A DNA stretch of 16,228 nucleotides from Acidobacteriota bacterium (lineage in GTDB: Bacteria > Acidobacteriota > Vicinamibacteria > Vicinamibacterales > UBA2999): NCBI GenBank assembly GCA_020851835.1, contig JADZBZ010000203.1, forward strand, positions 1 through 16,228, in the 5' to 3' direction. The notes beneath the pieces are model-generated. The model did no database searches, was not told the DNA's origin, and was given only the letters and a program-made list of their open reading frames with translations. The position numbers were made by a program, and so were the translations under genes. Positions 7,134 through 15,857 of this stretch are shown here, in pieces; the stretch's first letter is position 1, and each line of letters begins with the position of its first letter.

Positions 7134-8357
7134 ATGGAACAGCGCACCAACTCTCCGTTTCCGTCCATCGATCGGCCGGTGCTGGCGCTGGTCGGGGTCG
7201 TGCTGGTGATCGGCACCGCACTCTTCATGTGGAGCGACCGCGCGCACGACTGGCGGTACTACCAGTACGAGTTCCGACGCATGGTGACCGAGCAGTTCGG
7301 CGCCGAGCAGGCGGCCGGCGTGCCGAGCGGGCTCCAGCAGATATGGGTGGCCGACCTCGGGCGTGCGGACCGCTGCACCACCTGTCACCAGGCGATCAAC
7401 TGGAAGGGGTTCGAGCAGGCCGAGCAGCCCTGGCGCACCCATCCGGTGGCGCCCCTCGCGACGCACCCGCTCGAGCAGTTCGGGTGCACGGCCTGCCATG
7501 GCGGGCAGGGCTGGGCCATCGACACCGCGGCGGCACACGGCGAGGTGGCGCACTGGGAGGAGCCGCTGCTCAGCCGGAGCCTGGGTGAGTCGTACACGCT
7601 GGCCACCGACAAGGACGCGCTGATGCAGATGAACTGCAACAGTTGCCATCGCTACGACCGCGAAACCGCCGGCGCCACGGCCATCAACCTGGCCAAGGAG
7701 CTGGTGAACGAGAAGGGGTGTCGCGCCTGCCACGTCATCAACGGGTTCGGCGGCACGATCGGGCCCGACCTCACGGAGGTGGGCGACAAGGCGCCCGAGC
7801 AGTACGACTTCAGCCGGCTCTCCGGGCAACGGACCACGTTTGCCTGGCACGTGGCGCACTTCAAGGATCCGCGCGCGCTGTCGGAGGGCACCGTGATGCC
7901 CAACTTCAACTTCTCCACCGAGCAGGCGCAGGCGCTGTCTATGCTCGTCATGTCGTGGCAGCGGCGCGATCTGCCGGCGCACTACCTGGCCGGTGCGCCG
8001 CGCGTCGATCCCCGGAGTCCAGAAGAACTGCAGGCCGAGGTCGCCATGCGCACCGGGCCAGGCGGCTGGTTCGTGCAGACAGGCTGTTTCGTCTGCCACT
8101 CGGTCAGTTCACTTGGCGTGAAGAGCCCGGCGCAGATCGGTCCGGACCTCTCGATTGCGGTCGAGGACGTGCAGAGCCGGTTCGGCATGACGATCGACGA
8201 CTTCCTGGCCAACCCGACGGGCACGATGGGCGTGGTGCTCTCGCGCCAGATCATTCTCACGCCCGAACAGAGACAGACCGCGATTCAGAAGTTGCGCGAG
8301 GCGTTTGCCGAGCACCAGCGCCAGCGCGCCGCCGAGACACCGGCACCCAGTCATTAG
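7134..8357 (+). CDS. Membrane-anchored pentaheme cytochrome c
   Basis: A 407-residue electron carrier facing the periplasm. One transmembrane helix near the N-terminus (about 15-33) has no cleavage site, so it is an anchor. Five CxxCH heme motifs are visible: CTTCH (81), CTACH (118), CNSCH (168), CRACH (196) and CFVCH (318). The first three form a multiheme region. The last two sit in separate class I-like cytochrome domains, with candidate axial methionines M255 (VMPNF) and M365. GAGGA lies six bases before ATG 7134. Its position between cytochrome b and nosZ makes it the likely electron link from the Rieske/cytochrome b complex to the CuA site of NosZ; this is inferred from order. It stands where clade II clusters often have small nosC-type cytochromes. 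The C-terminal tail is polar. Confidence 0.92.
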   Translation: MEQRTNSPFPSIDRPVLALVGVVLVIGTALFMWSDRAHDWRYYQYEFRRMVTEQFGAEQAAGVPSGLQQIWVADLGRADRCTTCHQAINWKGFEQAEQPWRTHPVAPLATHPLEQFGCTACHGGQGWAIDTAAAHGEVAHWEEPLLSRSLGESYTLATDKDALMQMNCNSCHRYDRETAGATAINLAKELVNEKGCRACHVINGFGGTIGPDLTEVGDKAPEQYDFSRLSGQRTTFAWHVAHFKDPRALSEGTVMPNFNFSTEQAQALSMLVMSWQRRDLPAHYLAGAPRVDPRSPEELQAEVAMRTGPGGWFVQTGCFVCHSVSSLGVKSPAQIGPDLSIAVEDVQSRFGMTIDDFLANPTGTMGVVLSRQIILTPEQRQTAIQKLREAFAEHQRQRAAETPAPSH

Positions 8358-8361
8358 GAGG
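8356..8361 (+). promoter_or_regulatory. Strong ribosome binding site of nosZ, overlapping the cytochrome c stop
   Basis: AGGAGG begins within the TAG stop of the cytochrome c gene and lies eight bases before ATG 8370. It is a near-perfect anti-16S match, stronger than that of most other genes in the run, which fits high expression of the terminal reductase. Confidence 0.7.
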
Positions 8362-8369
8362 CAGTCATC

Positions 8370-10223
8370 ATGAAGCGACGCAATCGGTACCCGTGGGCGA
8401 GCGTGCTCGCCGTCGTGGGGCTGGCACTGGCCGCCAGCCAGTGCACCCCCAGCGCGCCGCGGCGGTCCACCGGCGGCGCCGCCGTGCAGTCCGACGTGGC
8501 GGTCGCCGCCCTGAAGACCTACGTGCCGCCCGGCGACCTCGACCAGTACTACATGTTCTCGTCCGGAGGACACTCGGGTCAGGTGTACGTCTACGGCCTC
8601 CCGTCGATGCGGCACCTCTCGACGATTCCCGTCTTCACTCCTTACCCAGCCACCGGTTACGGCTTCGACGACGAGAGCAAGAAGATGCTGGGCGACCTGA
8701 CCTGGGGCGACGCGCACCACCCGGCGCTTTCGGAGACCAAGGGCGATTACGACGGACGCTGGCTGTTCATCAACGAGATGAACGGCCGCATCGCGCGCAT
8801 CGACCTGCGTGACTTCAAGACCAAGCAGATTCTGGGCCCCGTGCCCAACCTGCACGGGAACCACGGGTCGTCGTTCGTGACGCCCAACACCGAGTACGCC
8901 ATGATGGCCACCCGCTTCTCGGTGCCGGTGCCGCAGCGGCCGGTGGGCATCGACAAGTACGCCACCGAGTACAAGGGCATCGTGGCCGGCGTGAAGATCG
9001 ACCCGCAGAGCGGCGAGATGTCGCTCGGCTGGGAGATCCTGATGCCGCCCTTCGACTACGACATCGGCGACGCCGGCAAGCTCGTGTCGGACGGCTGGAT
9101 GTTCTTCACCTCCTACAACACCGAGCGCGCCACGGGCAAGCTGGAGGTCACCGCGTCGCAGCGCGACCGCGACTACATCGCGGCCGTGGACTGGCGCGCC
9201 GCGGAGAAGGCTATCGCCGCGGGCCTGGGGGACATGATCGACGGAGTCCGCGTGCTCGACCCCGCGAAGGTTCCGGGGCTCGTGTACCTGATGCCCTGCG
9301 GCAAGTCGCCCCACGGCGTGGACGTGTCGCCTGACGGCAAGTACATCGTCGGCTCCGGCAAGCTCCAGGGCGTCACCACGGCCTTCAACTTCGAGAAGGT
9401 CCAGACCGCCATTCGCAACAAGGACTTCACCGGAGAGGAAGACGGCATCCCGGTGCTCAAGTACGAGTCCATCAAGGACGCCGAAGTACCCGTGGGTCTC
9501 GGCCCGCTGCACACGCAGTTCGGGCCCGACGGCTTCGCTTACACCTCGCTGTTCCTCGACAGCGCGATCGCCAAGTGGAAGCTCGGCACCTGGGAGGTCG
9601 TCGACAAGGTGCCCATGTCCTACAACATCGGCCACCTGGCCGCGGCCGAGGGCGACACGGTCAGTCCCGATGGCAACTTCCTCGTGGGCCTCAACAAGCT
9701 GTCGCACGGACGCCATCTCTCGGTCGGCCCCTCGCAGCCCGAGTCGTCGCAGCTGGTGGACATCAGCGAAGAGAAGATGAAGCTCCTCTACGACGCGTTC
9801 ACCGAGCCCGAGCCTCACTACGCCCAGATCATCAAGGCCGACAAGATCCGTCCGATCGAGGTGTATCCCAAGGAAGAGAACAAGCATCCGCTGGCGGTCT
9901 GGGACGTCAACGAGACCGGCGTCACGCGCAACGGCAACCGGGTGACGGTCAAGATGGTCGCGGTCCGATCCTCGTTCTCGCCCACGTCCTTCGAGGTGAA
10001 CCGCGGTGATATCGTGACGATCGCCGTAACGAACATCGAGCAGACGACCGATGAGCTCCACGGCTTCGCCCTGCTCGACTACAACATCAACCTGGTGGTC
10101 GATCCCGGTGAAACCAAGCAGGTCACCTTCACGGCGACCAAGCCCGGGGTCTTCGCGTACTACTGCACCAACTTCTGCTCGGCCTTGCACCAGGAGATGC
10201 AGGGATACATGATCGCGAAGTAG
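8370..10223 (+). CDS. nosZ: Nitrous oxide reductase, clade II (Sec-type)
   Basis: The periplasmic copper enzyme that reduces N2O to N2. It has 617 residues. The N-terminal ~24 residues are a basic start plus hydrophobic core (WASVLAVVGLALAA) without a Tat SRRxFLK motif, pointing to Sec export and clade II. The seven-bladed propeller supplies the CuZ histidines: H116-H117 (DAHHP), H165 (GNHG), H315 (KSPHG), H381 (LHTQF), H422 (GHL) and H483 (EPHYAQ), all seven expected ligands. The C-terminal cupredoxin domain has the CuA site: H564 (DELHGF), C599, C603, H607 and M610 in YYCTNFCSALHQEM. All copper ligands are present, so the enzyme should be active. It follows the pentaheme cytochrome c by 12 bases and precedes a nosB-like gene. 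A Cys at 25 does not fit a lipobox well (SQC). Confidence 0.97.
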   Translation: MKRRNRYPWASVLAVVGLALAASQCTPSAPRRSTGGAAVQSDVAVAALKTYVPPGDLDQYYMFSSGGHSGQVYVYGLPSMRHLSTIPVFTPYPATGYGFDDESKKMLGDLTWGDAHHPALSETKGDYDGRWLFINEMNGRIARIDLRDFKTKQILGPVPNLHGNHGSSFVTPNTEYAMMATRFSVPVPQRPVGIDKYATEYKGIVAGVKIDPQSGEMSLGWEILMPPFDYDIGDAGKLVSDGWMFFTSYNTERATGKLEVTASQRDRDYIAAVDWRAAEKAIAAGLGDMIDGVRVLDPAKVPGLVYLMPCGKSPHGVDVSPDGKYIVGSGKLQGVTTAFNFEKVQTAIRNKDFTGEEDGIPVLKYESIKDAEVPVGLGPLHTQFGPDGFAYTSLFLDSAIAKWKLGTWEVVDKVPMSYNIGHLAAAEGDTVSPDGNFLVGLNKLSHGRHLSVGPSQPESSQLVDISEEKMKLLYDAFTEPEPHYAQIIKADKIRPIEVYPKEENKHPLAVWDVNETGVTRNGNRVTVKMVAVRSSFSPTSFEVNRGDIVTIAVTNIEQTTDELHGFALLDYNINLVVDPGETKQVTFTATKPGVFAYYCTNFCSALHQEMQGYMIAK

Positions 10224-10275
10224 GCCGGCAGACGACAGACGGAGAGTAGACCAAGAAAGGTCAGAGGTGGTCATC

Positions 10276-10917
10276 ATGCAGTCCTCATCCACGCGGCGCT
10301 TCCTGGACCAGCCGATCGATTGGCGATCCCGGCTCATGCTCGTCGTGGCGGCCGGCCTGCTGGTGACCATCTACTTCGTCCCGCTCTGGAACATGACGAT
10401 GTTCGCGCCGCAGTATCGGGACGGGCTGCGGCTCGACATCTACGCGTACACGCTGACCGGGGGGAACAACGGCCAGGACGTGCGCGAGATCAACGTGCTG
10501 AACCACTACATCGGCATGCACGAGCTCGCCGACACGTCGTTCGCCGAGCTCCAGTGGATGCCGTTCGTCATCGGTGCACTCGGCCTCCTGGTGCTCCGCG
10601 CCGCCGTGCACGCCACGGTCGCGTCGGTGATGGACGTGACAATGCTGTTCGTGTACTTCGGGGCCTTTTCTCTCTGGTCGTTCGGCTACAAGCTCTATCA
10701 ATACGGCCACGACCTGGCGCCCGACGCAGCCGTGAAGGTGCCGCCCTTCATGCCTCCGATGTTCGGCTACCGCCAGATCGCGAATTTCGAGGTCTACTCG
10801 TATCCGCGGGCCGGCACCTACGCGATGCTGGGCGTCATGCTGCTGCTGGCGGGCGCGCTCGTCTCGACCTGGTGGCAGTCCCGGCACACTCCCGAGGTGC
10901 CGGCACCCGCCGGTTGA
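10276..10917 (+). CDS. nosB: NosB-like four-helix membrane protein
   Basis: An integral membrane protein of 213 residues with four hydrophobic stretches (about 19-37, 96-112, 118-138 and 181-199). Clade II nos clusters, such as that of Wolinella, carry a membrane protein called NosB directly between nosZ and nosD, and this gene holds that place. The first loop is large and probably periplasmic (about 40-95) with WNMTMFAPQY and NHYIGMHEL. A second loop has PPFMPPMFGY. These conserved-looking Met and His residues (M40, M42, H77, M81, H82, M159, M162) could bind copper or contact NosZ; this is inference. ATG 10276 has GAGG eight bases upstream; an in-frame GTG at 10267 would add three residues. 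The 52-base gap after nosZ has no terminator. Its exact biochemical role is unknown to me. Confidence 0.7.
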   Translation: MQSSSTRRFLDQPIDWRSRLMLVVAAGLLVTIYFVPLWNMTMFAPQYRDGLRLDIYAYTLTGGNNGQDVREINVLNHYIGMHELADTSFAELQWMPFVIGALGLLVLRAAVHATVASVMDVTMLFVYFGAFSLWSFGYKLYQYGHDLAPDAAVKVPPFMPPMFGYRQIANFEVYSYPRAGTYAMLGVMLLLAGALVSTWWQSRHTPEVPAPAG

Positions 10918-10921
10918 CGCC

Positions 10922-12330
10922 ATGAGAGGCCTTGCCCTGCTCGCGGCGGGCCTGCTGCAGGCGGCCGCGTCCGGCGCTCCTGGCCTGCCGCCTCCGGGCC
11001 CGCCAGAAGTGGAATCCCGCGGGGGGCAGGTCTCGCCGCTGCAGGCCTTGATCGACCGGGCCAGCCCCGGCGACCGCATCGTCGTCTCCGAGGGCACCTA
11101 CGAGGGCGATCTGGTCATCGATCGCCCGATCGCCCTGGTCGGTACCGGCCGTCCGCTTCTCCTCGGATCCGGCGCGGGCAGTGTCGTCCGCGTCCGTGCA
11201 GCCGACGTCAGCATCGAGGGCTTCGACATCGATGGCCGCGGCGGCGGGGACCTTGGACAAGACACCTCGGGTATCCATATCGACGCACCGCGAGCCCGCG
11301 TGACCGATTGCCACATCCGGCAAACGCTCTTCGGCATTTACCTGAGGGAAGCCGATGGCGCCGTGGTGGAACGGTCGCGCATCAACGGCCTGCCCGGACG
11401 GCCGCCGGGCGAGATCGGGTCGGGCATCCACGTGTGGAACACCAAGGGCTTTCGTCTCGAGGACAACCTCATCATCGAGGTGCGCGACGGCCTCTACATC
11501 CAGTCGTCCCCCGGCGGCGTCGTCCGCGGCAACACCGCCCGCGATCTACGGTACGGCATCCACTACATGTACTCCGACGACAACCTGTTCGAGGACAACA
11601 CCTTCGCGAACGGCGACGCCGGCGCGGCGATCATGTATTCCCGCCGCATCACGTTCCGTCGCAACCGGTTCCTTCACAATCGCGGCTTCGCCTCGGCCGG
11701 GCTCCTCTTCAAGGAATGTGACGATGTCGTGGCCGACGACAACCTGATCGCGGACAACGCGCGCGGGATCTTCATCGAGGGGTCGTACCGCAATCGCTTC
11801 CGTCGCAACATCGTCGCCATGTCGGACATGGCGCTGGTCATCTACGATTCGAGCGGCGACAACGTCTTCGAAGGTAACGCCTTCGTCGGAAACCTGACGC
11901 CGCTGTGGCTGGTGGGCCGCCGCACCGACACGCGCTTTACCGGCAACTACTGGTCCGATCAGGACGAACCCGACCTGGACGGCGACGGGTACGCCGACCG
12001 GCCCTACCGCCTGTCGAACGTGTTCGACCACCTTCGCGGGAACATGACGGCGGCGGACCTCTTCGCGCAGGGTCTGGCCGCCCGCGCGCTGGGCGCGGCC
12101 GAACGGGCCTTCCCGGTGCTCGACGCGGTGCCCGTGCTCGACGAGCGGCCGCTCGTGCGGATGCCGGCGCTGCCCGAGGTGCCGCCACTCACGCCCGCCG
12201 ATCGGCCGGCGGCCGCCCGCGCGGGTGCGGCGGCGTGGCCGGCCGCGATGGCCCTTGGTGGCGCGTTCGTGCTGCTGGCCGGCGGACGCTCACCCCTCAC
12301 TCGTCGCCGGCGCGACGTGGGACGTAGGGT

Positions 12331-12334
<4 letters not shown>
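10922..12334 (+). CDS. nosD: NosD, copper-site maturation protein (beta-helix), with C-terminal membrane anchor
   Basis: NosD is the periplasmic parallel beta-helix partner of the NosFY ABC transporter and is needed for assembly of the CuZ centre. The 470-residue product starts with a short signal (MRGLALLAAGLLQAAASG). Residues about 60-350 hold repeated beta-helix turns, for example GIHIDAPRARVTDC, GLYIQSSPGGVVRGNTARD, GIHYMYSDDNLFEDNTF and GIFIEGSYRNRFRRN. The segment FTGNYWSDQDEPDLDGDGYADRPY is a strong NosD mark. A C-terminal hydrophobic helix (about 436-455) followed by an Arg-rich tail (RRRRDVGRR) suggests an extra anchor. The start is four bases after the nosB stop, with only a weak ribosome site, and the end overlaps nosF (GTGTGA), so translation is probably coupled. 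Confidence 0.94.
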
Positions 12335-13226
<892 letters not shown>

Positions 13227-13230
<4 letters not shown>

Positions 13231-13661
13231 GCCGCCCAACGTTGCTGATGCTGGCGCTCGTGGCCGCCGCCTGCGCATCCGGGCCGCCCACGCCCGTCGC
13301 CCTGGACCTCGGCCACGACGTGTGCGCGTCGTGCCGCATGGTGATCTCGTCACCGACGACGGCTGCCGAGCTGCTGGCGCCTGGCGAAGAGCCACTGCTC
13401 TTCGACGACCTGGGGTGCCTGCAGACGTCGCTCCGGGCGGGCCCACCGCCCGCGGGCACGGTCATCGTGGTCGCGGACCACCTGACGGGCGACTGGATCG
13501 CGGTCGAGGACGCGGTACTCACCGAGGTGCCGGGGTTGCAGACGCCGATGGGTTCGGGGTTGATCGCGCATCGCACCAGCGGCGACCGAGACCGCGATCC
13601 CGACGCGCGGGGCGGGCACCCCTACGACCGGTCGATGCTGCTGGCGGGAGGGCGCCCCTGA
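13227..13661 (+). CDS. nosL: NosL, periplasmic copper-chaperone lipoprotein
   Basis: NosL is a lipoprotein that carries Cu(I) to NosZ during CuZ assembly. The 144-residue product has a short signal ending in a lipobox, VAAAC (C16 lipidated). It is followed by the metal motif CASCRM (33-38), a FDDLGCL segment (59-65) and TPMGSG with M108, a position matching the copper-binding methionine region of the family. The ribosome site GGGAGG is six bases before ATG 13227, and the start overlaps the nosF stop by four bases. The stop shares one base with the nosY start. The order nosD-nosF-nosL-nosY puts the chaperone between the ABC subunits. Confidence 0.92.
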
Positions 13662-14488
13662 TGGCCGCACTCTGGCTCTGCGCGCGCCACGAGCTGCTGC
13701 TCGCGGTGCGCTCGCGGTGGCTCCAGTGGTTTGCCGCGGTCTTCGCCGGGCTCGCGCTGCTGGTCGCCTCATCGGGCTACATTCTTTCGGGCGGCCACGG
13801 CCTGCAGGACTTCGCCCGGACGGCCGTGTCGCTGGTTCAGCTCGTGCTGCTGATCGTACCGCTGGCCGCGCTGGTCTTCGGCGCGCTGACGCTGTCGCCC
13901 GATCGAGGCGCCGCCGAAATTCTCTACGCGCAGCCCGTGCCGCGGGAGGTGATCCTGGCCGGCCGCGTGTTCGGGCTGTTCCTGGCGCTGGGCGCGGCTC
14001 AGCTGCTCGGCTTCGGCGTCGCGGGCCTCGCCGTGCAGTGGTCGGCCGGGCCCTACGGCGCCTCGCAGTTCCTCGTCGTCGTGGCGCTGTCTCTGGCGCT
14101 CACGGCGGTGTTTGTCACCGTCGCGGCGGCTCTGGCCAGCGGTGAACCCGGTCGCCGGGCCCGGACGCTGGGCCTCGCGCTGGTCGTGTGGTTCGTCGCC
14201 GTGATCCTGTTCGACCTGGCCGCACTCGGTGTCGCGTCGCTGCTCAAGTCCGGCGCCGCGTCGCGGCTGCTCATCACGGCCGCGCTCGTCAACCCGGTGG
14301 ACGCGGGCCGCACGGCCGCCTACCTCGCGATCGAGGGCACGGCCGCCTTCGGAGGTGCGTCGCTCGCCCTGCTCCGGTTCACGGGAGGCGGCGCCTCCGC
14401 CGGGGCGATGATCGCGGCGTCCTTCCTGGTGTGGGTGGCGGTGCCGGCATGGATTGCGGCGCGCCGGCTGGGACGGGCCGATCTGTAG
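13661..14488 (+). CDS. nosY: NosY, ABC-2-type permease for NosZ maturation
   Basis: Membrane subunit of the NosDFY transporter. From ATG 13661 it has 275 residues with about six transmembrane helices. Marks of the family are SRWLQWFAAVFAGLALLV near the start, the cytoplasmic coupling segment SPDRGAAEILYAQPVPREVILAGR (about 76-99), and NPVDAGRTAAY (about 207-217). The frame is open far upstream through nosL, but GGGAGGG at 13646-13652, eight bases before the ATG, and the family N-terminus set this start. It is the last gene of the run and converges on the Crp/Fnr gene 42 bases away. A weak dyad (CCGAT, five-base loop, ATCGG, 14512-14526) without a T-tract lies in the gap. Confidence 0.93.
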   Translation: MAALWLCARHELLLAVRSRWLQWFAAVFAGLALLVASSGYILSGGHGLQDFARTAVSLVQLVLLIVPLAALVFGALTLSPDRGAAEILYAQPVPREVILAGRVFGLFLALGAAQLLGFGVAGLAVQWSAGPYGASQFLVVVALSLALTAVFVTVAAALASGEPGRRARTLGLALVVWFVAVILFDLAALGVASLLKSGAASRLLITAALVNPVDAGRTAAYLAIEGTAAFGGASLALLRFTGGGASAGAMIAASFLVWVAVPAWIAARRLGRADL

Positions 14489-14530
14489 GCCTGCCAGCGT
14501 GGCCCCATCCCCCGATCGTCAATCGGCCGT

Positions 14531-15232
14531 TCAGGACGCCACCGCCTCCAGCTCCTCCCGGTCGAGCACCACGAACCCGTCCTTGTCGGTGTGCAGCACG
14601 TTCTCCTTCTCCCACCGGCTCATGATGCGGATGCAGGTCTCGATCGTCGTGCCGGTCAGGTCCGCCAGTTCCTGCCGCGCCAGGGGCAAGGGGATGAACA
14701 CGCCGCCGCGCTCGGCACGGCCCATCTGATCGGCGAGCTTCAGGAACAGCCGGGCGAATCGCGTCTCGACACGGCCGCCCGTCAGCTCGGTCAACCGGCG
14801 CGTGAGCTCGGCGATCCGGATGGTCAGCCCGGAAAGGAGCCCGCGCACGAGCGCGGGGTGCTGCTCGAGCAGGCGGAAGAAGTCTCTCGCCTCCACCCGC
14901 AGCAGCGTGGTGTCCTCCAGTGCCACGGCCGAGGCCGGGAACGGCGCGCCTTCGTAGACGGCGACGGCGCCCAGCGGATTGCCCGCGCCGAAAATTTCCA
15001 GGATGATCTGCTTGCCTGAGGAAGTGGACTTGAAGACCTTCACGCGGCCGTCGATGATCAGCAGGAACGCGTCACCCGGATCGCCTTCCCGGAACACCTC
15101 TTCGCCGCGCCCGAACGATCGCACCCGTGCGCACTCGCCGATTCGGGTCCGATCGGACGGGCTCAGCCGGCGGAGGAGGGGGATGCGGCGGAGCACGTCT
15201 TCGGAGGGATGGCTGGACACGGACGGAATCAT
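14531..15232 (-). CDS. Crp/Fnr-family transcription regulator
   Basis: A 233-residue regulator with an N-terminal cyclic-nucleotide-binding-like beta-roll (about 15-125; RIPLLRRLSPSDR, EVFREGDPGDAFLLIIDGRVKVF), a long dimer helix (125-150), and a C-terminal winged helix-turn-helix (RQELADLTGTTIETCIRIMSRWEKENV). It lacks the N-terminal cysteine cluster of FNR, so it should not hold an oxygen-sensing [4Fe-4S] there; heme, NO or a small ligand are options. The recognition helix reads E198-T-C-I-R202. The family Glu and Arg are kept, while the position that is Ser in FNR and Gly in CRP is Ile. I chose ATG 15232 because a TTG at 15262 lies inside a hairpin; both have weak ribosome sites. It converges on nosY and likely regulates the nos run or the HHE gene, by position only. 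Confidence 0.88.
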   Translation of the reverse strand: MIPSVSSHPSEDVLRRIPLLRRLSPSDRTRIGECARVRSFGRGEEVFREGDPGDAFLLIIDGRVKVFKSTSSGKQIILEIFGAGNPLGAVAVYEGAPFPASAVALEDTTLLRVEARDFFRLLEQHPALVRGLLSGLTIRIAELTRRLTELTGGRVETRFARLFLKLADQMGRAERGGVFIPLPLARQELADLTGTTIETCIRIMSRWEKENVLHTDKDGFVVLDREELEAVAS

Positions 15233-15260
15233 ATTGTGACCGGGACGAAAGACGAAAGGC

Positions 15261-15282
15261 AAACGGCTGACGGCAGCCGTTT
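15261..15282 (-). terminator. Probable terminator after the hemerythrin-like gene
   Basis: A perfect nine-base stem (AAACGGCTG and CAGCCGTTT) with a four-base loop starts four bases after the stop codon of the HHE gene. On the minus strand it is followed by a short T/C-rich stretch (GCCTTTCGTC) instead of a full T-tract. It separates the HHE gene from the Crp/Fnr gene and argues that the latter has its own promoter. A protein-binding palindrome is the alternative. Confidence 0.55.
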
Positions 15283-15286
15283 CCGT

Positions 15287-15778
15287 CTATCCCAGCCGTC
15301 GTTCCACTTCGAGCGCTTCCGGGTACAGCACTTCGTCCTCGTAGCGCTCGTGGTCGGCCACGGCGGCGGTGAGGGTAGCCAGGCCGTCGCGCACCTTACG
15401 CCAGCGGTCGACGGCGTCAACGGGTAGCGCCAGCTCCACCGTGAGATCCCGCAAGTGGTCCAGCCGCGCGCGCAATTGCGTGTGCTCGCTCTCCATCAAC
15501 CGGACGGGGTGGAGCATCGTGGGAAACGGCAGAGGTGGGCGCGGCTGCTGGCGCCGGGCCGCCTCCGCCAGGGCGGCGAACGCGGGCCACAGGAGTTGCT
15601 CCTCCCGGGTGCAGTGGCGCTCGAGAAAGACCGCCAGGTCCTCGAACCGCGCGAGCAGCTCGGGTGCAGGGGGGCCGTCTCCCGCGATGGTCGGCAGCAG
15701 TTCGCTCACCGCCGCGAGACTGGCCCGCACGCCCCGATGGCGGGCATCGGCCGCCGCACACATGTGGTCCAATGCCAT
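15287..15778 (-). CDS. Hemerythrin-like HHE cation-binding protein
   Basis: A 163-residue, soluble, mostly helical protein of the hemerythrin HHE family, whose members hold a di-iron site and bind O2 or NO or help repair iron centres (compare the C-terminal domain of ScdA/YtfE). Candidate ligands are H14 (ADARH), H55 and E59 (ERHCTREE), H99 (ESEHTQL) and H143 with E147 (ADHERYEDEVLYPEAL). It has no N-terminal ScdA cysteine domain. The start at ATG 15778 has GGGAG four bases upstream; an ATG at 15811 is in frame and adds 11 residues (MAEWPSPSGSP) but lacks a ribosome site. It lies upstream of, and in the same direction as, the Crp/Fnr gene, with a terminator between them. Next to nos genes, a role in handling nitric oxide or oxygen is plausible but unproven. 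Confidence 0.85.
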   Translation of the reverse strand: MALDHMCAAADARHRGVRASLAAVSELLPTIAGDGPPAPELLARFEDLAVFLERHCTREEQLLWPAFAALAEAARRQQPRPPLPFPTMLHPVRLMESEHTQLRARLDHLRDLTVELALPVDAVDRWRKVRDGLATLTAAVADHERYEDEVLYPEALEVERRLG

Positions 15779-15857
15779 CGGACTCCCGGAAGGTGAAGGC
15801 CACTCTGCCATACACAGCCGCGCAGACGGCAGCGTACGCGGGCGTCGGGGCCTCAGG

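Noticed and set aside
8439..8446. Lipoprotein cysteine at the NosZ N-terminus
   Set aside because: The residues before Cys25 (ASQ) do not fit a lipobox, which needs Gly, Ala or Ser before the Cys. A normal Sec signal is more likely.
8109..10370. A 753-codon open frame on the minus strand across nosZ
   Set aside because: It is antisense to a gene with all copper ligands in place. Long antisense frames are common in high-GC DNA, and its translation is His/Arg/Gly-rich without a family pattern.
14512..14526. CCGAT-N5-ATCGG hairpin between nosY and the Crp/Fnr gene as a terminator
   Set aside because: The stem is only five bases and has no T-tract on either strand. It is too weak to call, although some terminator is expected between convergent genes.
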